DNA of 64,000 bases. Origin: Distichodus sexfasciatus (Eukaryota; Chordata; Actinopteri; Characiformes; Distichodontidae). Below, in pieces: positions 10,556 through 20,950 of the stretch (position 1 is the stretch's first letter; every line of letters begins with the position of its first letter). The stretch lies in NCBI GenBank assembly GCA_032718565.1, contig JAVGVS010000515.1, forward strand, positions 62,001 to 126,000, in the 5' to 3' direction. The notes below the pieces were generated by a model. The model worked only from the letters and a program-made list of their open reading frames with translations. It was not told where the DNA came from and searched no databases. A program made the position numbers and the translations under genes.

Positions 10556-11165
10556 TTAAGACACAAACCGAGACCAAGTCCTGACCGAGACCAGAGTGTG
10601 TCGAGACAAGACCGAGACTATAAAGGGCCGAGACCAAGATGAGACCGAGGCTAGGGCGGATCGAGACCGCACCAATGCAGGTTTTACACCACGTGACAAA
10701 TAAGTAGAACATGCAAAGCCTAAGCAGCCCTCAAAAGCCCTCTTACATATCTAACAGACCCTCCAGGATTCCGCGATGTTGTGATCGCAACTATTAACTC
10801 ACATTCAGCCAATCCCTGCAAATTCATCGCAACCTTGCAATTTTGACTAATTACTGCAACCTTTCCAAAAAAGTTTGACCAGTCGTTGTCATTTTCTGCA
10901 AAACGCTGAGCCGTACGTCAGCGAACTCACTTCCTTGTTACGTTTGGGAGACACAGGAAACGTGTGATAAAAACACGACTTTATTGCAACGAAACACCGA
11001 AAATCAGTTTAAAGTATTGTTTGGTTACATTTTAGAAACAAGAGAGACTGCACACCTAAACATGCACAATGGGATCTCGACTGGTCTCCAAATAAAATCC
11101 CGAGTCCATGAGTTAGAGACAAGACCGAGACCTTCAAAAACTGATCTTGAGACCGAGACCTGCAG
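10556..11165. mobile_element. GAGACCAAGACC-repeat DNA element with an internal insertion
   Basis: GACCGAGACC / GAGACCAAG words cluster at 10565-10670 and again at 11100-11165 (AAGACCGAGACC, GAGACCGAGACC). Between them lies the CCCTCCAGG element at 10756-11010. Paired clusters of this motif are the end regions of a known kind of fish DNA transposon. The class is not assigned. Confidence 0.5.
10756..11010 (-). mobile_element. CCCTCCAGGATT family, copy B (internally deleted)
   Basis: It begins AGACCCTCCAGGATTCCGCG and continues in reverse orientation relative to copy A at 14079-14537, sharing ACTCACTTCCTTGTTACGTTT and TTTATTGCAACGAAACACC blocks. The central part of copy A is missing and the far terminus is not preserved. 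It is nested between the GAGACC clusters. Confidence 0.65.
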
Positions 11166-11285
11166 CAACTTGGGGTTAAGCTTCTTGCTCAGGGCCCCCA
11201 GTGGTGGTAGTGCTGGAGGTTGAATTCAAACCCACGACCTCTTGGTCCAGAGGCGAGCATCCAAATCACCAGATCACCAATAGAC
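11165..11285 (-). mobile_element. SINE-like element, family B
   Basis: The reverse complement reads TGCTCGCCTCTGGACC, then AGAGGTCGTGGGTTTGAATT (B-box-like), then CACTGGGGGCCCTGAGCAAG and CTTAACCC. The head matches 8225-8300. The GGGCCCTGAGCAAG tail is typical of fish tRNA-derived SINEs. Confidence 0.65.
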
Positions 11286-11299
11286 ATTTTTCCCTGTAA

Positions 11300-11660
11300 G
11301 CGGGGGTTAAATCAGGGCTTTAAATCAGTCTTTTTAAGGCAGAAGTGGCGATGGTCCCCGCCATCCATCAATCAGCCTTTTTAATAACGGACCGGTTTAA
11401 ATTTACTGCCAGGAGGATTTAAGAGAAGTGAAGTTAGCCACGGAGTCTAATCTCGGTCTGATCTCGGCCTCCAGCCACTAATCCGTCACGCTTTTATTAA
11501 TCAGCAGCGACGTCGCATCTCGTCTAGATCAGGTCAGAACTGTTCCCTTGGTGTTGGAACAAGCGTTTCCGGGGAAACTGAGTCGGCCCGGTTTTAACCC
11601 ACAACAAGCCTGCTGTTTTTCTAAATGTAGACGCGGGAGAGAGGGACGGAACGAAGGCAA
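11300..11660. other. unique segment, possible conserved non-coding element
   Basis: Non-repetitive, GC-balanced DNA with CAATCAGCCTTTTTAATAAC, CCACTAATCCGTCACGC and TTTTATTAATCAGC words. No reading frame of note. Confidence 0.22.
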
Positions 11661-11689
11661 TTAACCATGGATTGATTAAAAACAATGTT

Positions 11690-12680
11690 CAGAAACGGTA
11701 ATCGATGTAAACATGCCCCTGCCAGTTATTTCAATTATTAAAAATATTAAAAATATTTTGAAACTTATCTCCAGAACCTCTAGTTGATTTAATTTTGTCT
11801 TTGTTGGTTATTGGGGGGGAGGGGGGGGTTCATTCTTTTAATTGATTCATCAAAGCCAAAGTTTAGAAATTCTAATCAACATCTTGCCCATGATGATAAT
11901 TTCAATTATTTTTTAAATTCTGTTAATTAAAATATATTTCAAATTGACATTCAGGACGTCTTATTGGAGTAATCATGTCCATGTCGGTTATTTCGATTAT
12001 TTCTGAATTTCAGTTAAATGAAAGTTTAAAACCTCTAATCGACATGTTATTGCCCATATCGATTATTTCAAATATTTTTGAAATTTTGTGAATTGAAAAT
12101 GACTCAAATTCAAACTCAAATTCACAATCTAGTCTTGGCCATAGTGAATATTTTTATTATTTATTACATTCTGTTCATCAAAAATTATTCAAATCCACAA
12201 TTCAGGACTTCTAATCAATGTAATTTGGTCCAAATTGATTATTTCAATGCTTTTTGAAGTTCTGGTAATTAAAATTAAACTGATTGACATTCAGAACCTC
12301 TAGTTGGTGTAGGCTAATCTTGCACATGCAGATCATTTTGATCATTTTTTAAATTATCTCAGTCAAAAATGAATCAAAACCAACATTCAAAACCTATAAT
12401 AGACATAATCTTGCCCATATTGATTATTTCATATATTTTTAAAATGTTGTTAATTGCAAATGTCAAAACTCACATTCAGAACCTCTAATTATGTAATCTA
12501 ACCAATATTGAATAACAAAACCTTTAATCGACGTAATGCCCATGTTGGTTTTTTCAGTTATTTCTGCAATCCTGTTAATCAAAAATCAATCAGAACCAAC
12601 ATTCAGAACCTCTGATTGACTTATTCTTGTCCTCCTTGGTTATTGTGAATATTTTTTTAAATTTTATCACTATTTTCTCC
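11690..12680 (+). repeat. diverged satellite, monomer about 90 bp
   Basis: About ten monomers share the order ACATTCAGAACCTCTAATYG, ACATAATCTTGCCCAT, TTGATTATTTCAAxTATTTT and TGxAATTCTGTTAATTAAAA. The GCCCAT-like anchor falls near 11886, 11977, 12050, 12138, 12228, 12325, 12413, 12538 and 12630, mostly 73-97 bp apart. Divergence between monomers is high, so the array is old. A G-rich run at about 11814-11828 interrupts one monomer. Confidence 0.85.
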
Positions 12681-13009
12681 AGTATTCCAACTTTAATAGT
12701 TTAGCACATTTACTGTACAAACTTCAGCGGTATTTTAAAAATGTAACAATGAGATTTTGAAAGTGTTTTCTTAATTTACGTTTGTAGTTTTAAGAAATGA
12801 GCAGTGCACTTGAACTTGAATGCAGTACTTTTTGGTTTTGCATCATATTTAAAAAAAATGTGCTCACATTGTGATTTGTAGCGATCAAACTGACATTTAA
12901 AAACTTGAAGTTCCAGTTGTTTGATTGAAACACACAGAGGTAATGGACCGTACACTGGCACCTTTAACGATAGGGGGCAAAAATGCAAAAAAAACTCCAA
13001 CAACAACAA

Positions 13010-13220
13010 CAAAAACAATAATAATAATTTTTATTTATTTGGCACCTTTCATACAGAAAAATGCAGCTCAAACTGCTTCACATCAAAAATACGATCTGGT
13101 AAAAGATACGCAACAAGCATTTACAGCATTATTAGGTATAAAATTACAAAATTGTAAAAACAGACCAATTAGACAGAAACTGAAACTAAAATTAGTAAAG
13201 TTGAACACAAATTAAAATAA
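13010..13220 (+). repeat. GGCACCTTTCATACA repeat, copy 1
   Basis: After AAC/AAT-rich sequence (13008-13028) come TTTATTTGGCACCTTTCATA, AATGCAGCTCAAACTGCTTC and AATTAGACAGAAACTGAAAC. Similar orders occur at 61935-62140 and 62570-62800, one also preceded by an ATT tract. A common dispersed fish repeat of unassigned class. Nothing is recognised in 12690-13000. Confidence 0.65.
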
Positions 13221-13419
13221 GTTACGTAACAAGTTGACCATAAACTAGGAATACATAAAAACAAAATGTAAGATAATTTTAAAGGGGGAATAGGGATGTG
13301 ATCAACTAAAAGTGTGTAAATGTCAGGGTAAGGAGATTGTTGATTACTAGCTTTATCGTGATGCTGGTTTGAGGTGGTATCGCCCAGCCTTGGCGTGACC
13401 CGCAGCCCTGATTAAAAAA

Positions 13420-13700
13420 CTGGGCCGGAATTAGATCAGATCAATCCCAATAAGCTTTGTGAGATTTGGGGTGGGAAGCGCGAGCGCCGGGGGCCGGATC
13501 AGATTAACTGAAGACCAAGTGAGGCGTGATGTTATTAGACGGCTCGTAAAGAACAAGAGGATGACAGGACGAGAGAGAGAGAGAGAGAGAGAGAAGGAGA
13601 AGACAGGAACTCCCCTGCTGTCAGCTGCAGTCCGACTGATTTTCATGACGTTGGTGCTAAGAATCTGCCACAGTGACGTGATGATGTGATTGTTGTGTTG
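13420..13700. other. unique segment with a GA tract
   Basis: GC-balanced sequence containing a GA tract at 13571-13594. Overlapping frames at 13431-13689 on both strands have no domain. At 13366-13405 a TGGTATCGCCCAGCC word resembles hAT-like element ends. Confidence 0.3.
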
Positions 13701-13859
13701 ATAAAATGACAGTGTTTGTATTATGCTGGTGCAATGACGTGTGTATGCCGTGGTGTGTGGACAAGGATGTAGGTTGAAATTGGTGTGGACAGACGATCAA
13801 ACGTCATATCTATTTTATGTAAATAATAGCAATGCTATGTTCAAAAAACTGACCGTTTT

Positions 13860-14078
13860 AAAATAGGGATGAACAATAAATGTCATCGGTGTTGGACAGA
13901 TGCTTAGATTTGCCTGATGTTCCAGCAGATATTTGATGCTGCATTTATAGTACGTGGGAAAGTTAGCCCTTGTGCCAGGCAATTTGTGCTAAAATTCTGA
14001 GCACGCCATGGAACGTTCACCAGCAAAATCTTTCATCTTTACGCGCTCGACTCTGCCTGCACGCACAAAACATTATTC
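13860..14078 (+). mobile_element. GATGCAC family element, left part
   Basis: GATGCTTAGATTTGCC, GATGCTGCATTTATAGTACG, AAATTCTGAGCACGC and GGAACGTTCACCAGCAAAAT match 16752-16946 and 56400-56780. It breaks off after CTCTGCCTGC, where the CCCTCCAGG element begins. Confidence 0.65.
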
Positions 14079-14537
14079 AGTCCCTCCAGGATTTTGCGGG
14101 CCTTCTTTGAAATTGTTACAGCAGCTTTTCTAAAAAATTGTGATGAAAGTTGTGTTGTTTTCAGGTGTTTTGTTGCAATAAAGTTGCGGGAGCAAGTTAA
14201 AATTGCTGAAAAATCAGTGATTTTGTCCCCCTCTATAATGATTCTTTCATAGTCAATTAAAATGAAGGAACAAAACCACTATTATTTTTATTAACCATTA
14301 ATCATTTAGATATTTTTGAAGGTAAATGTTAGACGTTTTTATCACCCGTTTCCGGCGTCTTCTAAACGTAACAAGGACGTGATTTCACTGATGTATGGCT
14401 CATTTTTCTGAAAACGATAATGATTGGTAATGATAATGAAGTTGCAGTAATTGGTCAAAATTGCACGGTAGTAATGGTTTGTGGGGATTGGCAGAATTTG
14501 CATTAATAATTGCGATTGCGAAATCCTGGAGGGTCTA
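14079..14537 (+). mobile_element. CCCTCCAGGATT family, copy A with terminal inverted repeats
   Basis: The left end AGTCCCTCCAGGATTTTGCG is matched by the right end, whose reverse complement is AGACCCTCCAGGATTTCGC. About 459 bp long with no transposase frame, so a non-autonomous DNA transposon. Eight-base flanks do not match, so no target duplication is proven. It abuts a truncated GATGCAC copy. Confidence 0.75.
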
Positions 14538-14724
14538 ATTTTTAAACTAACCATAATAGCAAACCGATTGGAGATGAAATCAATCAATCCGCTTTCTCCA
14601 AGCCTGTGATTGGCTGCTTTATTGGCATATTTATTTTCACAAAATAGATTTTCCTTTTGTGTGAAGTGAGCAGCACATTAAGCAGTTTATAATTAACTCG
14701 TATTGTCATGAATATTGCTCTGAA

Positions 14725-15060
14725 CTAGGGCATTAACAGAAAAGCCGATTTGTCGTTGCGTTGACGTCAGAGGCACAAGTCGACGACCACTGAGAGTCGA
14801 CAAGTCTTCTGTTTTTTTCCCCTCTCTCGTTTCACCAAAACTTAGTTCTAAATAAATCTATAAATCATAAAACTGGGTCCTACAAGTTTACTCTGCAGTG
14901 CTGGTATTTTCTGTTAGTTTAAAAAGTGTTTGTTTTATTGTTGTAAATATTAATGTGAACAGTGTTACACCAGAAACTAGCTCTGAATGCATCTATAAAA
15001 CACTAACAAGGTTGTGCAGATTTATTTTGTAATACTTTTTTAGCCGGCAAAAAGAAAGAA
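14725..15060. repeat. segment with an internal diverged duplication
   Basis: TCACCAAAACTTAGTTCTAA..ATCTATAAATCATAAAACT at about 14830 and ACACCAGAAACTAGCTCTGA..ATCTATAAAACACTAAC at about 14965 are related halves. GTTGACGTCAGAGG at 14760 includes a perfect TGACGTCA word. It could be part of a DNA element. Weak assignment. Confidence 0.35.
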
Positions 15061-15111
15061 GGAGGGAGATATGAGCCATAATCTGCATTAACATTTACAC
15101 AAATGCTGGAG

Positions 15112-15112
<1 letters not shown>

Positions 15113-15142
<30 letters not shown>

Positions 15143-15201
15143 CTTGTAACTGTAATAAACCATTATCTCACCTGATTGATGCTAAGGTTAAACTCCGTTA
15201 C

Positions 15202-15238
<37 letters not shown>

Positions 15239-15470
15239 GACCTGTCCCTGCTGCTCCACCACACACTGATTACGCTGACCTACATGGTAGACATATTGAA
15301 TTAGTCTGCCGTCCCCTGGAGCACCGTTTACTTTATTGGGTTTTGTGTAAGTGTGTGTGTGTGTGTGTGTGAGTGTGTGTGTGAGTGTGTGTGTGTGTGT
15401 GTGTGTGAGTGTGTGAGTGTGTGTGTGTGTGCGTGTGCGCGTGTGTGTGTGTGGGTGTGTCAAACAGTGT
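15113..15470 (+). repeat. cluster of GT tracts
   Basis: GT tracts lie at 15113-15139, 15205-15238 and, with GA interruptions, 15350-15465. Histidine/threonine-rich or valine/cysteine-rich frames across them are repeat artefacts. Confidence 0.95.
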
Positions 15471-15479
15471 GTGTACATG

Positions 15480-15815
15480 TATTAAGGGGGTTGTGAGGAC
15501 TTGTCTTCTCCCTAACTATGGCCCTTACTATATATTTAATATTTATTTAATAGTCATTTATCATTTATTGCATGTTTATTCTCATTATATACACTGTGAA
15601 ATTGTGCTGTAGTATATTTACATACATTGGTATTATATTATATCCATTATAATTTCTTATTTGTTATTTATTTATTTGTTCTTATTTTATTTTTTGTCGG
15701 TTGCATTATTTTACTGTCGTTCTTAAATTCTTCATTGTCTTCTCTTATTTTTCTTGTTGCACTGAGCATGTTCATGACAAAATAATTTCCCTTGGGATAA
15801 ATAAAGTTCTTTCTT
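15480..15815 (+). mobile_element. retroelement 3' end ending in a tetranucleotide tail
   Basis: It ends AATTTCCCTTGGGATAAATAAAG, including AATAAA, directly before a CATT/CATC array. The same word pair, TTTATTGATCCC and AGGGAAATT, lies beside the GATA array at 52970-53000 in reverse orientation. In fish this terminus is usually the 3' end of a non-LTR element with a microsatellite tail. The clade is not assigned. Confidence 0.55.
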
Positions 15816-16165
15816 ATGTTATTCATTCATTCACCCGTCCTGCCATCCATTCATCCATGCGTTCATCCACTCATTCATTCATTCATTCATTCACTCAAGC
15901 ATTCGTTCATCCCGTCAGCCACCCATGCATTCGCCCATCCGTCCACCCGCCCATGTACCCAGACACCCATCCATCCATCCATCCATCCATCCATTCATCC
16001 ACCCTCCCGTCCACCCATTCATTCACTCATCCATCCACCCATTCATCCACCCGTCCGTCCACCCATTCATTCACTCATCCATCCATCTGTCTATCGATAC
16101 TCCCACCCATCCATCCATTGATCCACCCACACACTCAGCCATCCATACACCCATACACCCCGGGG
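15816..16165 (+). repeat. CATT / CATC / CACC tetranucleotide array
   Basis: About 340 bp of ATTC, CATC, CACC and CCGT units. Serine/histidine/proline-rich frames over it are artefacts. Confidence 0.95.
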
Positions 16166-16290
16166 AGCAGTGCCTAGGTATGGTACCTTACTCATGAGTA
16201 CCTCGTGGTACCTTTTACCAGTCTGGGACTTGAACCAGTGACCCTCTGATCACTCCCTAACCGTTACACTACCAGCTGCACCATTTACAT
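16160..16290 (-). mobile_element. SINE-like element, family A (short copy)
   Basis: The reverse complement has GTAACGGTTAGGGAGTGATC, a B box GGTTCAAGTCC (16226-16236), ACTGGTAAAAGGTACCACGA, CTCATGAGTAAGGTACC and GCACTGCTCCCCGG. It matches the copies at 31430, 55262 and 56508, truncated at its 3' side. Confidence 0.7.
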
Positions 16291-16334
16291 CCAGTCATTA
16301 TGGGGGTCAATGGAAGTGGCTCAAAAAGATGCTA

Positions 16335-16340
<6 letters not shown>

Positions 16341-16366
<26 letters not shown>

Positions 16367-16505
16367 TTTGCTGGATGTGTTTGGGTTTAAGGTCACATCA
16401 TTATTGTTGTGTGAAAGGTTGCATTTTAATGTACTGTGAAATAAGTGTGTGTGTCCGTGTGTGTGTGTGTCCGTGTGTGTGTGTGCGTACCTGTGTGTGT
16501 GTGTT
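16341..16505 (+). repeat. GT tracts
   Basis: GT tracts at 16341-16366 and 16446-16504, the second with CCGT and CGTAC interruptions. Confidence 0.93.
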
Positions 16506-16674
16506 TAAGGTTGAAGCTGCTCTGGTGTGCTGCTAAATGTTGTAAAAGTAAATGTGCTGTGACTCTTTGCTCTCTTCTCCGTGTTCTGTTCTTTCCTCTT
16601 GGTTCTGTTCTCTCTGGTGTTTTCTCTTCAGTTCTCTTTTTGCTCTGTTGTCGTTTTGTCTTTTATTCATAAGT

Positions 16675-17408
16675 AGGGTTACACAATAATATCGAAATCA
16701 TATCGGAATTGGCAGATAATTATTTTATTTTAGGTCGTCAGTATCGAACCGATGCTTAGACTTGCCGAATATTTTCAGTCGGTATTTGCTGACGCATTTA
16801 TTGTACGTGGGAAAGGTAATGCTTGTGTCAGACATGTCCAAAGTCCGAAGTGGGATTTTATACGGCCCGCGCGTTCTGTCTTAAAAGGTGTTATTTTGAG
16901 CAAAATTCTGAGCACGCAGTGGAACGTTCACCAGCAAAACTTTTAACTAAATAAATTGTATTTGCTTCACTGAGTGAATGTGAGCTCACATGGGCTGTGT
17001 CCTGAGCCGTGTACTGCTGCACTTAATAGTATGGTAGGTAAGGTGCTCTTGTCATACTTTTCTGTTTTAGTATGAATCTCAGGAAATAGCCGGGCTTGTA
17101 GCTTAACGGCTAACGCATCCTATTTGACTTGGTACACTACTAAGTGACTTTTTCTTAAAATGACGTGCACTCTGCTGGAAATGCTTCACCCTTGCTCCAT
17201 TCTGCTTTCACGCTCGCTAGACGGCGTGTTATAAACGTCAGAACTATGCCGCTATATTTGTGCCAAATTCTGAGCGTGCAGTGGAACTTTGGTGAGCAAA
17301 ATATCTTGTCTTTACGCACTCAACTCTGCCTTCCTCGTTTATCAGCATCGGCAGATATAAGCATGAGAACGTCGGATATCAAATAATTCCCATCTCGTGC
17401 ATCTCTGT
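16675..17408 (+). mobile_element. GATGCAC family element, near full length
   Basis: About 730 bp from AGGGTTACACAATAATATCG to CGTGCATCTCT. These ends are degraded inverted copies of the AGGGATGCACAATAA terminus. Internal blocks occur in family order: GATGCTTAGACTTGCC, GGAACGTTCACCAGC, the GCTGTGTCCTGAGCCGTGTA block, AATAGCCGGG.TTGTAGCTTAACGGC, and CTCAACTCTGCCTTCC. No intact transposase. hAT-like by its ends, with no target duplication visible. Confidence 0.7.
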
Positions 17409-17549
17409 TCTCAAGACTGTGTTGCCGCTCTTGCCATCATGTTACTGTGTGTGTTGTTGTGGTTAAAGTTGGAGGCGTGTGTTGTGTGTTCAGTAGGACT
17501 GTGATGAACTGCAGACCCTGCAGAGAGCCTCAGTACAGCTGGCCTAGAT

Positions 17550-17724
17550 ACACACACACACTTATAGAGAGCAAGATATAAATTTGGGGTTCTCTCTGGG
17601 ATCACACACACACAAACCAATGAATTCTGTTAAGTGGACACACACACACACACAAGCAACACATTTCATCAAGAAAGCGCACACACACAACAGACACAAA
17701 AGCAGTGCATTGCATCATGCATGG

Positions 17725-17758
<34 letters not shown>

Positions 17759-17850
17759 AGACAGATCAAGTGACAAGGCTGTCTGTGGGCCTCACACATG
17801 CACACATACACACAAACACGCACAAACACGCACACACAAACACGTTCTTT
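17550..17850 (+). repeat. CA tracts
   Basis: CA tracts at 17550-17562, 17637-17655, 17725-17762 and 17790-17845 with short unique spacers. Confidence 0.93.
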
Positions 17851-17884
17851 CATCGTTCTCCACAGTCTTGCTTGATGGGCCTAC

Positions 17885-18240
17885 AAACTGTAGAGGGAAT
17901 AGGCGAAAGATGAATAAATGCAAAGAGAAAGATAGAGTGAGGAAGAAAGACTGAGACGGTGATGAAGGGAAAGGGAGAGAGTGATGAAGGAGAGACTGAT
18001 AAAGAGGAAGGGAAAGAGTGATGAGAGTGACGAAGGGAGAGAGAGTGATGAAGGGCAAGAGAAGAGAGAGAGATAAAGGGAGAGGGAGCGAGTGATGATG
18101 AGAGGTGGAGAGATTGCAGTGACTTGTAAGAGTAAATGATGAAGAGGAGAGAAAAGGCAGAACCCAGATTCTAAATCTCTGCTGCTCAGTTAACTCTCTC
18201 TCTCCATCTCTCCTCCCTCCCTCGCTCCTCCCCCACACAT
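17885..18240. repeat. GA-rich polypurine tract
   Basis: GAAAGA, GAGAGA and GTGATGAAGG words dominate up to about 18150, then a short CT-rich run at 18195-18235. Frames across it are low complexity. Confidence 0.8.
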
Positions 18241-18469
18241 GCTCCCTCGTTCCGCGGCTAATGGACTCCGGCGTGCTCGTGCTCCGCTCTGATTTCTTCT
18301 TCCTGTTTTTCTGTTATCTCACACCGTCTCATCACCTCCAGCACTTCTTCCTCTTCTGATGGAATATCGACTTCTCATTCCTCCTCACACACTCTTCATC
18401 AGTCCGTTTTATCACTGTTTTCTTCTCGTCTGATGACCCGCATCAGTATGTGCTCATAAAAACGACAGG

Positions 18470-19045
18470 TTCTGCACATCTCACACTGTTATATTATACG
18501 TCTCACCTGCCCGTCATGTGCAACTGCAGTGCATCTCACACACATCTCACATGGGTCTCTCACATCTCAGATGCATCTCAAACTTCTCACACGTGTCTCA
18601 CAAGTGTTCCACACGCGTCTTATGTGCATCTCTCATGTATCTCGTACACTTTTTGGCTCATTCATCTCATGTATGTCTCCTAAACGTCTCTCACACATCT
18701 CACAAACATCACAGCTCACACTTCTCACTCGGCTCATGCAGCTTTCAAATCTCACTTTTCATGCCTTGGGTGTTTAACACACATATCAGATATGTCTCAC
18801 ACACGTCTCAAATACTACTCTCATCTCATATTTGTCACGACTAATACATATCTCACAAACATCTCACAAGTATCTCACACCTCTCAAATGTCCTTCAGAA
18901 GTCACACACATCTCACACACTTCACATCTCACACTTGTCTCTCACAGCTCACCTCTCACTAATGTCACACATCTCGTGCAGTACATCTCACACTTCTCAC
19001 ATACATCTTAAGCATCTCACGCACGTCTCACCCATGTCTCAAGGC
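18470..19045. repeat. TCTCACAC minisatellite, array 1
   Basis: CATCTCACACGTCTCA-type units of about 9-12 bp repeat for some 570 bp with moderate divergence. Arrays of the same unit lie at 22620-22990 and 24270-24850. Confidence 0.85.
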
Positions 19046-19344
19046 CGGTTTACATGCAGCTAACTCTTCTCTTGTGAAAGTAAAAAGCGGAAGCTCTCGT
19101 AACTGTTGAGTAACATATTTGTTGCAAAGATTTTTCCATGTTTTCTTTCTGATCTTATTTGTCGTTCTCTGGGGCCCCACATCCCCCCCCCTCTCTTTTT
19201 TTCTACTTTTACACCCTCCCTCTTATTGTCTAAATGTCTTCTCTCTCTTTCATCCTTTCAACTCTTTCTTTCAACTCTCTCTCTCTGTCCTCTACCCTGC
19301 TTCTTTTATCCTTCTCATAGTTTAATTACCAGCACTCGTCTTTT

Positions 19345-20040
19345 TACTGTGTGTGTGTGTGTGTTCTACGTGCCTATAACGCCCCCACTTACACACATTC
19401 TCTCTCTCTCTCTCTCACTCACTCACACACACACACACACACTCTCACTCACACACACACATTCTCTCACTCACTCACACATACACACTCACTCACACAC
19501 ACACATTCTCTCACTCACTCACACACACACACTCACACACACACACTCACACACGCACATAGACACACACACATACACACACACACACTCTCACTCATAC
19601 ACACACACTCTCTCACACACACACACACACACACACTCACACACACACACTCACTCACTCACTCAAACACACAGTTCCTCCCACATACACACTCCCACTT
19701 CCACACACACACAGACCCCCACTCACACACACACTCACACACACACACTCTCCCACTCACACACACACACTCTCTCACTCATACACACACACTCTCACTC
19801 ACACACACACACTCTCACTCACACACACACATTCTCTCACTCACTCCACACACACTCACACACACACACACTCTCACTCACACACACACATTCTCTCTCA
19901 CTCACACACACACATTCTCTCACTCCACACACACACACACTCACACACACACACACTCTCTCACTCACACACTCACACACACACACTCTCTCCTCACTCC
20001 CATACACACACTCTCTCACTCACACACAAACTCACACACA
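19345..20040. repeat. CACACA / CTCACTCA array
   Basis: About 660 bp of CA repeats broken by CTCT and CTCACTCA words. A 333-codon frame (19106-20107) and a 232-codon frame cross it, but their HTHTHS composition is only the repeat translated. Upstream, 19180-19330 is pyrimidine-rich. Confidence 0.95.
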
Positions 20041-20128
20041 GAAATCTAGACTGAGCACAAGCAATCCAGAGTCAATGTCATTAGCTCTTGGTGCAAGAGA
20101 AAACTAATCTAGCCAATGGTAATGGAAG

Positions 20129-20130
20129 GA

Positions 20131-20172
<42 letters not shown>

Positions 20173-20241
20173 ACACACACATATACACTTACACACACAC
20201 ACATACACACACATACACACACACATACACACACATACACA

Positions 20242-20323
<82 letters not shown>

Positions 20324-20562
20324 ACACACACACATACACACACACACACACACACACATTCACACACACACACACACATACATACACACACATACACACA
20401 CACACACACCACACACATACACACACACATACACACACACACACACATACACACACACCACACACATACACACACACCACACACACACACACCACACATA
20501 CACACACACACACATACACACACACATACACACACACACATACACACACCACACACCACACA

Positions 20563-20594
<32 letters not shown>

Positions 20595-20643
20595 TACACA
20601 CACACACACACACACACCACACACACATACACACACATACACA

Positions 20644-20698
<55 letters not shown>
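20129..20698. repeat. long CA array
   Basis: About 570 bp of almost pure CA with regular TACACA and CCACAC variants. Open on both strands in several frames, which is expected for this repeat and does not indicate a gene. Confidence 0.97.
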
Positions 20699-20700
<2 letters not shown>

Positions 20701-20950
20701 CTTGTAGTACTATCTTTGTGAGGTCTTTCCATAAGCTCCCATAATGACTAGATGTCACCTTAATCGTGAGCTTAACCTCAGTAACCAAAAGCACATCTTT
20801 TACCTCTTTTAGTTTCTCAAATAAAACAAACACATTTTCTATAAAGTCATTTTCTCCTCATGGGGACCTCTCAAATGTCCCCACAAAGCACAAAAAACAG
20901 ATAAAAGTGATTTTAGGGGACAAAAGGTCCCCACAATGCGATTAATACAT
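20699..20950 (-). repeat. GTCCCC repeat next to a CA array, copy 2
   Basis: AGGTCTTTCCATAAGCTCCC, AACCTCAGTAACCAAAAGCA, TCTCAAATAAAACAAACACA, CATGGGGACCTCTCAAATG and AAAAGGTCCCCACAATG match 42890-43160 closely and 5415-5640 in reverse. It is joined directly to the CA array at 20129-20698. Confidence 0.88.

Noticed and set aside
19106..20107. 333-codon open frame, the longest in the window
   Set aside because: Apart from a short pyrimidine-derived start it is HTHTHS repeats translated from a CA/CTCA array. Neighbouring frames are equally open.
20088..20744. Histidine/threonine and valine/cysteine frames on both strands
   Set aside because: Artefacts of a pure CA array. No non-repeat domain on either side.
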